The notes under the pieces were generated by a model. The model saw only the letters and a program-made list of their open reading frames with translations. It was not told where the DNA came from and searched no databases. A stretch of 64,000 nt of DNA from Aporrectodea caliginosa. Taxonomy: Eukaryota; Annelida; Clitellata; Crassiclitellata; Lumbricidae. The position numbers and the translations under genes were made by a program. The DNA lies in assembly GCA_020284085.1 (NCBI GenBank), contig JACEVL010000410.1:186001-250000 (forward strand). The letters are read 5' to 3'. This document shows positions 11,149 through 22,449 of this stretch, piece after piece (the stretch's first letter is position 1; every line of letters begins with the position of its first letter).

Positions 11149-11874
11149 CAGGGACGTCATTGGGGAGGGGCCATTTGCCCCCTGAATTTGATGGAAAAAT
11201 CAACTATTTATATGTATGTCAGTGCAACTGATGAAGTAATATATCTCCATTCATCACCAGGAGTCTAGGACAGCAGAAAAATCAAACATAGTAAGAAATA
11301 AATAAGAATAAAAAGAACCAATAGTAAAAACAAAGTTTTTACTATATCCATCTAGTATCCTATAATCCGTCATATTAAGCAGTTACCTCTACAAATATAT
11401 AGCATTTTACAACATAGCGTCCGTTTAATCAGGCGCCGCACCCGTTTCTGTTGCAGCCAATGGCAACGCTGGCCAATCACAACGCTCCGTATCGGAAAAG
11501 GGGATTCCCGATTCGAAAAGTTTAGTCCCCGATTCTATAAGCTAGCCTTTTGGGGAGCTGAAATTTTGATAGAATGAAGTGTGTGCGCGGGCAAGTCTAT
11601 CTGCCAAGTTTCACGACGATTGAATGATTGTAAGTGATCGAACTAGTCGTCGCAAGATTTGACTTTTTAGCCTGTGACTCAAGCAAACATTCAAGCAAGA
11701 TGCAAGCAATCAAGCAAGATTCCCGCAAGTTAAACTAGATGGATAAAAAGAAGAAAACATGTTAGATCATTGAACCACAGTTTTTTACACGTAGACTAAT
11801 ACAAAACTTAACAAGCTGACAAAGTTCCACCGCCCGAAATTTTTTACCCCTGAAAAAACTGAATGACGTGTCTG
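11149..11874. mobile_element. hAT MITE (family of 57627-57930), interrupted by a second insertion
   Basis: The left end is CAGGGACGTCATT and the right end, read on the other strand, is CAGACACGTCATT. The flanks CCTGCAGG and CGTGCAGA agree at six of eight positions, a worn 8-bp duplication. The outer 11149-11317 and 11753-11874 parts align with the complete copy at 57627-57930, where they are continuous. Removing the insert leaves about 290 bp against 304 bp in the intact copy. No transposase is encoded. Confidence 0.8.
11318..11742. mobile_element. 425-bp MITE-like insert nested in the hAT MITE
   Basis: The insert is bracketed by a direct duplication ATAAAAAGAA (11308-11317 and 11743-11752) that is single in the uninterrupted copy at 57 kb. 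The right end is ACTAGATGG, and its inverse CCATCTAGT occurs at 11348-11356 near the left end. The outermost left 30 bp form a perfect 11-bp hairpin (ATAGTAAAAAC / GTTTTTACTAT). A 9-10 bp target duplication is the size usual for Mutator-like elements, but the ends are not classic. It is non-coding. Confidence 0.7.
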
Positions 11875-12074
11875 CGTGCAGAGGATTTAAGACAACGGAT
11901 GGATAGAGTACACAACGAGTCACTGCTAATGAGGAGTTATTCCAGTGGCCGATAGCACTTCCAGGACAATCTCTCTCCATCAACACACTTGTTTCAAAAA
12001 CGAGCATCATCAACCGTGCAGACAATTTCCGAGGCCATCTCTAAGCTGTTCAGTCCACCATCTCCTTCTCTTCC

Positions 12075-12345
12075 GCTGGAGTGTGCAACAGTCTAGTGGT
12101 TAGTGCACGGGATTGTCAACTGAGAGGTCAGGGTTCAAATTCACTTAACGGCAGATATATAGTTCAAGATATCTATCTGTTTACTTGCACCCTAGCAAAC
12201 TCAGTAGGTGGGAAGATCAGGCTGTGAGGAAGAGGACTGGCCTCATATGGTTAAGAAACTCTGCCACTTCCCAGTTAGAAGCCTGGATAAAGGAAGCCTA
12301 TAACACTGATCATCTTTGTTATGATAGAGCCTGCTTAAACAACCA
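12075..12345 (+). mobile_element. tRNA-derived SINE, family B, near full length
   Basis: The head at about 12080-12152 has an RNA polymerase III A box (AGTCTAGTGGTTAGTGCACG) and a B box (GGGTTCAAATTC at 12131) at tRNA spacing. The body ends with 'gatcatctttgttatgat' and 'cttaaacaacca'. Two shorter copies of the same body lie at 25643-25740 (plus) and 29565-29651 (minus), which supports a mobile family. It is not a functional tRNA gene, because the cloverleaf stems are not maintained. Confidence 0.75.
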
Positions 12346-12734
12346 CTATTAAACCCAAGGTTAAGACAAATAAAGAAGTTAATATATAATAACCATGGTC
12401 GCCTCCCAGGGTTAGCATAAAATTAAAGTACTGATCTTTTTCTTTCTTCTGTTGTTTGGCAGCACATCCTAGGCATTTGCTTAACAAGAATACAGAGTCT
12501 TCACTTTCACTGAGTCATCAAACAGGTACACAGTCTAATGCAGATGCCTTCCTGTCTCTCAATCTTACAAATAGCAATCAACAAGTCTTTCTAACAGCTT
12601 TTGTGTCGCAATACTCTACCAATGAGTGTCTGATAAAACAATACTGCTCTTCACCAAAGTAACATCTGTGCCCCAATAAGTTCGTGCACATGGTTAATTT
12701 TGTATAGTAGGAGACAGGCTGTTCAACGGACAAC

Positions 12735-13200
12735 ATGGCTGTGATGAACTCAAGTGAAATGAAGGCTGTTTTGTGTAGAAGCTTCATCCCATGGCAGAAT
12801 CACCAACTGCAGAAGCAATTAATTTGTCAGGCCAGAAACGACAGCTCTAGACTGCTGATCACCTACAGAACAATCTACTCTGCCTATCAATCCACAGGAT
12901 TTCCACTCCAAATTGGTCTCTCCTCTTCAAGAATTCCTACCCTAATCCATTCGATCCTCCTCCTTCCAAGCATTTTTGTCCACAATGAAACCCGCCTTGG
13001 CAGCTACTCTACCTCCTCTCTCTGGCAACCTCAGTTGGACCTTCACTGGACAGCGCTCTCTGGACAACCCCTCTGATATGACACAGCACTCATGAATAAG
13101 CTGGTGCTCAGTGCTAGCTTTAGAGTAGTGCCTTAGAAATTTTGAGTTTACAAATTATAGTCAATCATCTGCTGTGTTAGAAGTTACAGACTTCCCTAGA
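12735..13200 (+). repeat. Retrotransposon 3' region, family A
   Basis: The part from about 13000 ('ctctggacaacccctctga') to 13165 matches a region at 31045-31205, with the shared core 'aataagctggtgc'. The frame upstream at 12735-13076 is open for 113 codons and starts with ATG. Its end lies inside the repeat and it has no motif I can name, so I do not call it a gene. Confidence 0.5.
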
Positions 13201-13725
13201 TCAGAGCAGATCAGTTTCTTATGCTTCTTTACAGTTCTTTGAGAATCCTTGACACTGGACAGCGAAGCTCAAATCTAACTACCCTCTTGGCTCTTTTGCC
13301 GCCAGCTAAATGTTTCCACCAACTTTAACGGTAACATCTTACAGTGTATATTCCGTTTAATTCTTGGTTTTTTAGTTTAATTTCAGACCTAAGACGACTT
13401 TTCAAAGTTCTCGAACGATTGGACATAATAATAGTAACGCAGTGCTACTCAAAACAACTATACGTTTTTATCATATTATTATATAAAAAGAATAATTCAA
13501 TGAAAATGCACTGCAGAGATGATGACCTAAACATATATGAACACTGAATCTAGCAAACACCTTGCTGACTCGTTCGATTGACAATGTTACACAGATCTTT
13601 GTCACTTAAACCCATGGCAACATGTAGGCCTAATTGACATAATTAATGCGCTAGAAATCCCTTTGAAATTAATTTTGGGTCCGTTATCTGACGCTTCTAC
13701 GGTAGATTACGCTTTTAACAAGTTT
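13201..13725. other. No recognised gene
   Basis: Only short frames occur in an AT-rich stretch, with no repeat structure identified. Confidence 0.5.
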
Positions 13726-13880
13726 CAATCAATCAATCAGCCGTTTTATTGAATCAACAACAGCACAATTAATTAACAATCAGTCATTTAAAAAAATGTT
13801 AATCTGTTGATGCCGTCAACAGGACAGCCCTAAAGGATAAAATAATCCGCTATTGCAGGGCTGCCCCTTTTCCATATTAC
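13726..13880 (-). repeat. Probable LINE 3' end with (ATTG)n tail
   Basis: On the minus strand the sequence runs to 'aataaaacggctgattgatt', that is, a polyadenylation signal followed by a tetranucleotide tail. This is the usual terminus of CR1/L2-like elements. No coding part was recognised to its right. Confidence 0.45.
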
Positions 13881-14379
13881 ATTTACTGATGGCAAGACGA
13901 TTTTTATGATCATATAGTTATAGAAAATTCAACTTAAATAACAATTTTAGGGCTAAATCATAGCCAAACAACTAAATAACAAAACATTGCAGTACAAGAT
14001 TTAAAACAAACAAACAAAATCAAAACAAAACAGATTATAATGTTCACAGTTGTACATTATAAACAATCTTAACTATAAGGTACAATCTAAAGAGTCATTC
14101 TATTCTTTTTATATGTTCACTCTGCATAGATGTTATCATTCAAGAAAAATGTAATTCCTCTACAACCCTGAGAATTTTCGACTATAAAATCGCAAAATCA
14201 TTAATAAACAGAACAAAATTATGCAGTGTTGTTTATGATAGAGATTATGCAAGTAAGGCGAGTTATACCAGGTACTTACTTTGTTTGTAACTGTGAGATG
14301 CTAACAGTTCAGCGTAATGCAACGCTGTTGAATATTTTTCTGAGTCTAATTTTGACGAAGTTGTTAACGTGGTGATACT

Positions 14380-14990
14380 AATACTGAGCTGAGAAACTTG
14401 CACCTTGGTTTAGAACACCCTTTACAGAATTAAATTATCGCTAAACGCCAAGAAAAGCAATTACGAGCATATTACATTTAGGTCTACTTGTTTCAGTATA
14501 GGTCAAAATTATTTCTGGATGATAATACTATTTCAATTAAAATTGAAAATTATTGAACTATTCAAGTACAGGCGAATAAATTTCTAGAGGTTTGGATAGG
14601 CAAGCACCTTTCTTGGAAATATCATATTGATATTGTTGAAAAGCAAGTAGTTTCAAATCACTTGGCATTATAAAAAAACTATAAAAAAAACTGTTAATAC
14701 TTTAAATGCCACTTGAAGATCCTATTTGCAACGTGGTGCAATTTGGGGCAGGTATACCAGTTCATAAGCTTATGTATCGCCATAAATCTGACACACTTCC
14801 ATTGTCTTTTTCCACAGTGAACAAATTCACTGTCGAAATACACGGAAGTAGACCAATGCAGGACTGACATACGATTTTTAATTCGAAACCAAAATCATCG
14901 AATTTGGAAGCAGCTTCTACAGAACCGAAATATGCATGCAAATGCTGTTGCTGAATTTAAATTAGAGATTCCAAAATGTATCTTGTCTTT
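14380..14990 (+). pseudogene. Decayed non-LTR reverse transcriptase fragment
   Basis: At 14432 the plus strand encodes KLSLNAKKSNYEHITFRS, which corresponds to the N-K-L-S-L-N-x-x-K-[TS] motif downstream of the YADD box in LINE reverse transcriptases. In another frame, about 140 bp later, it encodes FLEVWIGKHLSWKYHIDIVE, the F-L-G-V-x-I-D-x-x-L-S-W-x-x-H-I motif. The order and spacing are right for a Jockey/CR1-like enzyme. Frameshifts and stops make it a pseudogene. Confidence 0.7.
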
Positions 14991-16080
14991 GTACTAATTT
15001 GCTTATTTGCATGTTTGTTTTTATAATGATTTGCTTATTTGCATGCCTGCTTAGCATATCATGAGTAAAGGATGTACTTAAACAATAATAATTTCCGCAC
15101 ATTGGCCGTCTTGTTTACTCAGAACGAAGCACGCTGGTATACCTTGTGGTAGGGCGGATCGATATGCTCACTTGCATTTTCTCTTCTCTGCCAGAATTTT
15201 TGCGCGACAATGACAAAGATAAATGTCCTTGATCTGAACTCTAACAATTTTATCCACTTATTTAACTTATATGATAGGTCTACATTTGTGCTTATTTAAA
15301 ACAGTACCGACTGTATACATTACGTTACATGGGACACGGTCCACGATTGGTTACAAGGCTCGTGTAACCCGGAGACTACAGAGCCTCCTCTGAGAGGGTT
15401 GAAATGTAGGCGCCTTAAGTAAGTCCTTCATTCACAATTCCTCAGCGCCATCGATTGATGGTTGATAATAATTTAGAGGTTGGTGCTTACTAATTATAAG
15501 TGACATATTCAAAAGGCACCGAAAGACACGTAAGAAGTGCACATGCGAGCAGCAGAAAAGACGACCGTGCTCTGACCCTCTGATGCCATAATTGGCTCAT
15601 GCCAATCGCTGGTACACAAGCAGTAGCTGCTGTAAAGGGGGACAGTAAATGCATGAGCAATGGCAACTATTAACGCTGTTTAAAATACAATACAAGAAAC
15701 AATATGCAATGCAACATGATGTAGTACATCACCTCTGAGTAGATATCTGAAGGGCGCTATATAAAGTTTGAGTGAATGAATGACTAATTGATTATTATTA
15801 TAGTGATTGTACAATGCAAACGATGTTCGAAATAACTTGGTCCATCGCAACGCAGGAGAATGAGAGTGTGTATACACAAAGGTGCAACATATGACTGTTT
15901 TCTTGACAAAGTTACTGCATAACAATTATGTGCATGGATTCATCGAAACTTTACGAATGTTTACGGGAGTCTCCTTCATTATCGTCATTTATTTCCATAT
16001 TAGCCCAGTAGTTATATTCAAATTATATTCAAGAAAGATTCACTCAGGCATTCATCAATAAATCGCCCACCCACACCCAA
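14991..16080. other. Mostly featureless, with a doubled octamer word
   Basis: At 14998-15046 the phrase 'tttgcttatttgcatg' occurs twice, 32 bp apart, giving two ATTTGCAT octamers (15005 and 15037). A third, inverted, lies at 14936. A repeat 3' end with GGGCGCTATATAAA is at about 15745-15785. No gene was recognised. Confidence 0.5.
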
Positions 16081-16420
16081 CACTCCAATCACCTACTCGT
16101 TCATCTATTTACTCATCCATCCATTCATTTATCCTTCTTCCATCCATCCATCAACCCACACATCCATTCTTCCTTCCATCCATCCATCTCTATCCACCCA
16201 CCCATCTATCTATCTACCCATTTGTCCATCCGTCCGTCCATCCATCCACCCATCCATCCATCCATCCATCCATCCATCCATCCATCCATCCATCCATCCA
16301 TCCATCCATCCATCTATCCATCCATCCATTCATCCATCCATCCATTTATCCATCCGTCCAACCAACCAACCAACCATCCATCCGTCCAGCCACACGACTA
16401 TCCATCCATCGTATATACCG
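16081..16420. repeat. (CATC)n microsatellite, imperfect
   Basis: A long run of CATC/CATT tetranucleotides, purest at about 16240-16330. The open frames here (Ile-His-Pro-Ser repeats) come from the repeat and are not genes. Confidence 0.95.
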
Positions 16421-16429
16421 TCGCTTTAA

Positions 16430-16700
16430 TAGAGTGGGGGCATCGTACGGCCCATGGCGAGTGGTTTCTATAATGACCCCCTGGTGTCTGGCTTCGGGTC
16501 CAATCGGGCCTGACGGGGTCAGGCCAATGTCTGCCCCGTCGACGACCTCTGGCCGTTAGTCGTGCGTGGTAGCACCGCTGGGTGCGACCGCCCGCTGACC
16601 CTCGGGCCCCCGGTCGCCCGGTAATTACGGCTTTGATCGGCAACTTTTGATTTCTCTTCCGATGACGAATATTTCCGTCATGACTTGGGCGCCATGGCGT
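16430..16700. promoter_or_regulatory. GC-rich island, candidate regulatory element
   Basis: About 270 bp of GC-rich, CpG-containing sequence lies between two microsatellite tracts. It carries a TAATTA homeodomain word (16622) followed by a Tcf/Lef-type CTTTGATC (16631), and it ends abruptly at AT-rich DNA. Frames across it are open on both strands, as expected of GC-rich DNA, and show no domain. Whether it is conserved cannot be judged from the sequence alone. Confidence 0.3.
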
Positions 16701-16834
16701 GAAATTAATATATTTACCGTCTATATATAAACACACATATATATACATAGGCACACGAGTACTTGTTTGCAACGACGGCATACATGTACACGCACTCACA
16801 TGTATATATATATATATTATATATGTATATGAAA

Positions 16835-16877
<43 letters not shown>

Positions 16878-17230
16878 TCGCAGGCTAATAATATGTCTTT
16901 ATGTTCATAGTCTAAATCTATGAGAATGTGCGTTGTATATTAATGTTATATAATATGCAAGTTTGCTTGAATGAACTAATGTACAATTGTATGTAGGATG
17001 TATGAATGTATGCATGCATGCATGTATATATATATATATATGTATGTATGTATGTGCACACATTCACATATATGTATCTATGTGTGAATGTGTGTCTGTG
17101 TGTGCGTATATATGACGTACACATTCATAGATACAAGTGTGTTCAGGTACATCTCTGGTAAAACACACACACTCAGACACACACAGACATACACAGACAT
17201 ACACACAACACAACCCAGACGCATCTAGTG
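16700..17230. repeat. (AT)n, (ATGT)n and (ACAC)n microsatellite cluster
   Basis: TA-dinucleotide runs occur at 16800-16870 and 17025-17042, (GTAT)n at about 17040-17060, and ACACAC/ACAGAC words at 17160-17215. Frames here are repeat artefacts. Confidence 0.9.
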
Positions 17231-17239
17231 ATACTTTTG

Positions 17240-17720
17240 CTGTCCTATCATTTGACACAGTGTGTCCTCCTTCGCATTCATCGTTTCCCTCTTCCACCTC
17301 TCTTCCATCCAATCCTTCCTCCCTGCCTCCTTCCCTTCGTTCTGCCGAGACTCCGGCCTCCGTTAGTATTGTGGCAGCAGCGGGCGGCAGTCTACTTCCG
17401 GCGGATGTTGGCCCGGAGTTCCTGACCCCCCTCCCCCCACTCGCTGCCTCCCTCTGTCGTCCATTCGCCCAATCGGTCGTTTGCCAATCGTATTAAGCCG
17501 AGAATCCGTTGAAGGAAGGCGGCAATTGATCGGAGGAGGCTGCAGCAGTGGCCTCAATGGACGACCAAACGGAAAGCGCATGAATCCACCGCCGCCGTGG
17601 CCTCCTCACTCACATATACAGAGAGTCGTCCGCGCTGAAACTTAGTGTCTGATGTCGTGCGATCGGGCGATAGAAAGCCACGGACGATGATAGAGGATCG
17701 TGCAGGGATAATGCGCCTCG
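17240..17720. promoter_or_regulatory. GC-rich, pyrimidine-skewed island
   Basis: A C/T-rich part (17270-17460) is followed by a CpG-rich part to about 17720. Open frames exist on both strands but have low complexity (Pro/Ser). It may be a CpG island or untranslated exon. No splice or promoter signal was strong enough to decide. Confidence 0.25.
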
Positions 17721-18044
17721 GACTCCACTCACCTCCTCACTAAACCACTTCAATCCTATATCCGTTCAGGAGCAAGGCTCGGCGGTAGCCTTCTTCTATC
17801 AGATGCCTACGCCGCTATTAATAGCATAAAGACGTAATTGTTGTGTCTTTGTGTTGGCCTTAGTTGACAGTCATGATATGGCGCCAGGCAGCTTAGCGCC
17901 ATTCTTCGCTATGTTTGTTTTAGCTCTGCAGCACAATAATTGCAGTTTAATTGTTTTATAATAATGCCGCAAACTGCTTTTGTTCGAACTAATATGACTG
18001 CCAAAGTTTTTATCGTCGTTGACGTTTTGATTCGTATAGTTCGT

Positions 18045-18150
18045 TGAGAAATTTTGTTTAGTTTCGCAAGACAAAGAATTAAAGGCAAACAACCTACAGA
18101 TGTACAAGATTCATTGAATCCCTCGCCTTGAATGCAAGTTCATTCATACC
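18045..18150 (+). repeat. Dispersed ~105-bp repeat, copy 1
   Basis: This stretch ('agttcgttgagaa..ttcattgaatccc..ttgaatg') is similar, in the same orientation, to 21300-21410. The element type is unknown. Confidence 0.45.
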
Positions 18151-18160
18151 GACTTTACGA

Positions 18161-18540
18161 AAAGTAAAAGAAGCAACTAAAGGATGGATGAAGGAATGAA
18201 GGGAGGAAAGAGAAAAGCGAGATAAATGGATGGAGAAAAGAGGCAGAGTGGAACGCAGAAAAGGAAAGATGAGCAGATGCAAGGACAGATGGAAAGACAG
18301 AGAGATGGACGATGGTACTAGAGAGGAAAAAGAGCGGAGAGAGGTAAAGAAAGAGGAAGTGTTGGAGGAACGAATTAGCAAACAAAAGAAGGAATAAATG
18401 AAAGAACTACACTAGAGAAGAAGTATGAAATCAATAAAGAAATAGTACAGAAAAAAGTAAAGAGATATTGAAGAATGGAGATAAATTTCAGAGGTGTAAA
18501 ATAGGAGAGTAGAAGAGAGGTAATTGGAGGAGAAAAGAAG
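18161..18540 (+). repeat. Polypurine tract, copy 1 of a ~360-bp direct repeat
   Basis: The segment is almost free of C and T on this strand and aligns over its length with 27780-28145, sharing long stretches such as 'gataaatggatgga' and 'gaggcagagtggaacgcaga', and the end 'gaataaatgaaagaactaca'. The similarity is far beyond general purine richness, so it is a dispersed repeat or segmental duplication. Confidence 0.85.
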
Positions 18541-18739
18541 CATGCTCGCTGTTCGGAAACCACGATGGCCAACTTTATGGATCTTGTTCATTTCAATTTC
18601 GTCATGTGAAGAAATTGTATGATATTCTCTTAATTTCGGACTTCTACTTTATCCAAGACTACGTTCAGAGTTACTGAATTCAAAATTACGCTCTGAAGTT
18701 GTTTGTTTGCATATCTCCGAAACCTGCAGACCGCCATTT

Positions 18740-19080
18740 TGGATTGATCGACCTACAACAAGTTACACCACAGTTCCCAGTTGGATGTTTTGGACGCAGG
18801 GTCTCTGCAATGACGTCGTTCTTCATGGCTGATAGGTTATGCAACCAACAGGTGGGCCCAACGGTATGGAACTGGCTCCCTCTGGAGCAGCGCCTGCAGC
18901 TTCCTAGAACGCTCTCTGACACGTTCTATATTTATTATAGCTTAAAAACTGTTCTGATTTGGCCGTGATAAAGTTGGGAGCACCTCTAAGGAGTTCTGAG
19001 TAGTTCTTTTGAAAAGGTGTTATGCAAATCCCCGAATGAATGAATCATGAATAAATGAATGAACGAATTATTTATTTATT
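18740..19080 (+). pseudogene. LINE remnant: reverse-transcriptase tail and 3' end
   Basis: The plus strand reads QQVGPTVWNWLPLEQRLQLP, then TLSDTFYIYYSLKTVLIWP and a stop. This is the G-P-x-x-W-N-x-L-P ... L-K-T-x-L terminus of CR1-like polymerases. It is followed by a 3' untranslated part and a (GAAT)n tail at 19034-19070. The copy is strongly 5'-truncated. Confidence 0.7.
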
Positions 19081-19129
19081 TCATCTATTTGTTTACTTTT
19101 GGTCTCTTGATGCGCACAGGATGATTCGC

Positions 19130-19420
19130 ATGGTTGTGTGTGTATGTGTGTGTGTGTGTTTGTGTTTGTGTGTGTGTGTGAGATATATATATATATATAT
19201 ATTAGATAGAGAGAGAGAGAGAGGGAGAGAGAGACAGACAGACAGACAGACCTCTGACAGACAGACAGAGGCAGAGACTTCATGAGACAGAGTCACAGAC
19301 AAAGACAGACAGAGACAGACATAGACAGACAGAGACAGACAGAGACAGACAGAGACAGACAGAGACAGACAGAGACAGACAGAGACAGACAGAGACAGAC
19401 AGAGAGGGGAGAATGAGTTG
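19130..19420. repeat. (TG)n, (TA)n, (GA)n and (GACA)n microsatellites
   Basis: Consecutive simple-repeat blocks: TG-rich 19134-19180, TA 19183-19202, GA 19208-19232, and GACAGACAGA with a 10-bp higher period to about 19405. Frames on both strands here are artefacts. Confidence 0.95.
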
Positions 19421-20455
19421 CAGTGGGGTACATGAGTATTTGAAAGACTACAGGCTAACTCCCTCTAGTTATAACTGGCTATGTGATTGATTCATTGATC
19501 TACATTCTACACTGAAGTCCTTTCCCGTCCACAACCGACATGAGCGCTTCATCGCTATGATATAGAAGATGACTATATGGATATCCCAGTGATATTAAAT
19601 TATAAGCCTATGATGCCTATCAATGCATGCTATACCATAAAGGTCCCTTCTTTCTCTGTACAACTGTGATGCCATGAAGACTGCTGACCGATATGCTGAA
19701 GTTCTCTCATTATCGGATCGCATATATAAGGGGCACCATCCTCTAGTTGCCCCTCGAGGCGAAAATAAAACATATCAGATTCTCCTTCTGCTGCATGGGG
19801 TGGGCCTCGTTGTTCGGAACTCTGCAAACATCGGGGAGTTTCATGTGTCAGTCTCTAGTCAACCGGGTTGGCGTTTGTTGCGCTCTTCTACTCGTGGAGC
19901 TATGTAGGTGCCGCGCTTACGTACATCAACTCGGGCTCATCGCCATTCTCATGTGTTGGACCTTCCTCTTGTAAGACGTTTCCGCTACAGATGCGTGCTC
20001 TTGCATATTTGTTTGTTCAACAAATATTTTCCACCGTCCTAAGACGCGTTAAAAAATTTCAGTTAAATATTTTACGTGCTGTTGAAAGGTATCTACTGAC
20101 AAACTGACAACTGACAAACTTTTATTTTCCAGAAACAATGATGAACAACGAAATGCGCTATATTAAGTGGCTTAAAACATGCATGCTTAGAGGCCGACAT
20201 GTATATGATAGTGTTGCCATAGTGACAAGACACAAATGCTTAATTACACTATACTTAACCTCGTATACTTGTAAATGTCTCATAATCTTACGTTGGCTGT
20301 TCAAGTTGTTCAGAACTTACACTGAGAACAAACACTTAGCACAACTGTTTAGGTTGCTTGGCGGTTGATCGCCTGCCGGGTATATATAGCCTAAACATCC
20401 AAGGCATCCTTTCAAGGTGTCACTTGACTAGGTTTCCTGGGCTGGTTGCCTTGCC
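19421..20455. other. No recognised gene
   Basis: Short overlapping plus-strand frames at 19674-20107 show no domain and no consistent reading frame. No repeat structure was identified except 'caactgacaaact' words near 20100. Confidence 0.5.
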
Positions 20456-20519
20456 TATGCATAGTCATTAATCAGTCCCCAATAAGTAATTGTTGGGGAC
20501 TGATTAATGACTATGCATA
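20456..20519. repeat. Perfect 27-bp inverted repeat with 10-nt loop
   Basis: The arms 20456-20482 and 20493-20519 are exact reverse complements, beginning TATGCATAGTCATTAATC and ending at the CCCCAA/TTGGGG loop base. The loop is TAAGTAATTG. Such a perfect stem in decayed intergenic DNA is unusual. Confidence 0.95.
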
Positions 20520-21870
20520 ACGACTTGGGCTTGCCTATTGGCTAAACTGGGGCGATTGTTCACCCACAGAGTTAGAGTTTACTCGCTGCTTATAGAAGTT
20601 ACGCTGTCCCTTATAACAAATTTAAAATGCGCAGTAAAGAGCTTCAGTTTTCTAAGTCATTTATCTGAATAAGCACTGTCATCTTGATTACAGTAATCGT
20701 GCACCACATCAGCATGCATATTCGGTATAATTCCATCGGTTAACAATTTGCCACGTCAATGTTGTCAGTTGCTACAGATGTTCACAACTGTAGCAACGAC
20801 CTGCTTGCTCCTTGCGTGTCTTTTCTTGGGTTCTCGCATATCGGTCCGTTAACACATAGGCCCTACTCAACGTCTTCCTCACCGAAGGCTGACGACCGAC
20901 TGAAAGTGTTCCGGATCATCGCTGAATTCATGGTTTACAAAGCGACTTCGCAAGTCTAAAATGAACAATCGACTCAAATCACTTCAACTTTTAGGATACG
21001 GACTCTAGTTAAGATTTTATCACAGCAATAACTGAACTGTTGTGCACAGCAGATTATTATCAGACACAGTGACTATAGGCCTAAGTTCCTCGCTTACAAC
21101 AGTGACACTAAACTTTGGCTGTAATGTGCCCACAGCTCCGTTCATCCTGCTTTAATGTAAAATAATGCCTGATCTGCTATCCGTGTGTTGATCAGTTGCA
21201 TGTCATGATTCAGATTGGATAGCATTATCACACGTCTGTGTTTTTGTGGTGATTTTTATTCATTGATTGCCGCAATCAGCAATTACTTTTATTACCGCAG
21301 TTCGTTGACATTTGTCTAGTTTTCACAAAGCCAACGAGTAAAAGGCAAAGAAGCTTGATCTACGAGTATTCATTGAACCCCTTGTATCGAATGAACGTTA
21401 TTTATGCATGCAGAACAAATGGTGGTATATTCACAGTGGCTGAAAGTCCTTCACGCCTTCCGATCTGCAAGAATTTCCTGAGAATCACAGCACTGCTTTA
21501 AAGTGAAGTTCAAACGATGCTAAGGTTATTCTATAAGACAAATCTCAAGTGAATGTAAAATTGTCCATGCATGGTAATGTCTCGACCTTAACCTTAAATG
21601 TGCTCTAAGGTTATTTAGTTTAATCTTCTAAGTATAATATTATAATATTCATGAAGACGGGGGACGGCAGAAGAAGAGATGGGGAGACATGATACAACAA
21701 GACCTGGAGTTTCTCCGATTGAGGATAGAAGATACTGGTGACAGAAAAAATTGAAGAGAAGAAGGATCCGTGTGGCTGACCCCTCCGCTGAGAGGGATTA
21801 ATTCAAGCCTGAAGGAGATATAATTATATGAATACGAATACATGTATGTAATACACATATATTTATGCAT
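20520..21870. other. No recognised gene; one dispersed repeat
   Basis: The part at 21300-21410 resembles 18045-18150. Elsewhere frames are short and motif-free. Confidence 0.5.
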
Positions 21871-21873
21871 GTT

Positions 21874-22270
21874 CGTATGTATGTATGTATGTATGTATGT
21901 ATGTATGTATGTATGTATGTATGTATGTATGTATGTATGTATGTATGTATGTATGTATGTATGTATGTATGTATGTATGTATGTATGTATGTATGTATGT
22001 ATGTATGTATGTATGTATGTATGTATGTATGTATGTATGTATGTATGTATGTATGTACGTATGTATGTATGTATGTATGTATGTATGTATGTATGTATGT
22101 ATGTATGTATGTATGTATGTATGTATGTATGTATGTATGTTCGTATGTATGTATGTATGTATGTATGTATGTATGTATGTATGTATGTATGTATGTATGT
22201 ATGTATGTATGTATGTATGTATGTATGTATGTATGTATGTATGTATGTATGTATGTATGTATGTATGTAG
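21874..22270. repeat. (ATGT)n microsatellite, about 400 bp
   Basis: An almost pure ATGT array with single-base interruptions near 22057 and 22141. It is flanked by degenerate TA and GCATGT words to about 22450. All frames across it, on both strands, are repeat artefacts. Confidence 0.98.
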
Positions 22271-22449
22271 GCATGTAGGCATGTGTGCATGTATGCATTG
22301 GTGTATGTATGTATCCACACATGCATGTGTATATATGTATTATGTACTTGTAATTATATTGATGAATGTATTCGAACTGCATAGCTGTGACTTATATATA
22401 TATGCATGTATATATACACATACTGTATGTATATATATATATATAATGC

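Noticed and set aside
16222..16473. Frame with Ile-His-Pro-Ser repeats
   Set aside because: Artefact of the (CATC)n microsatellite.
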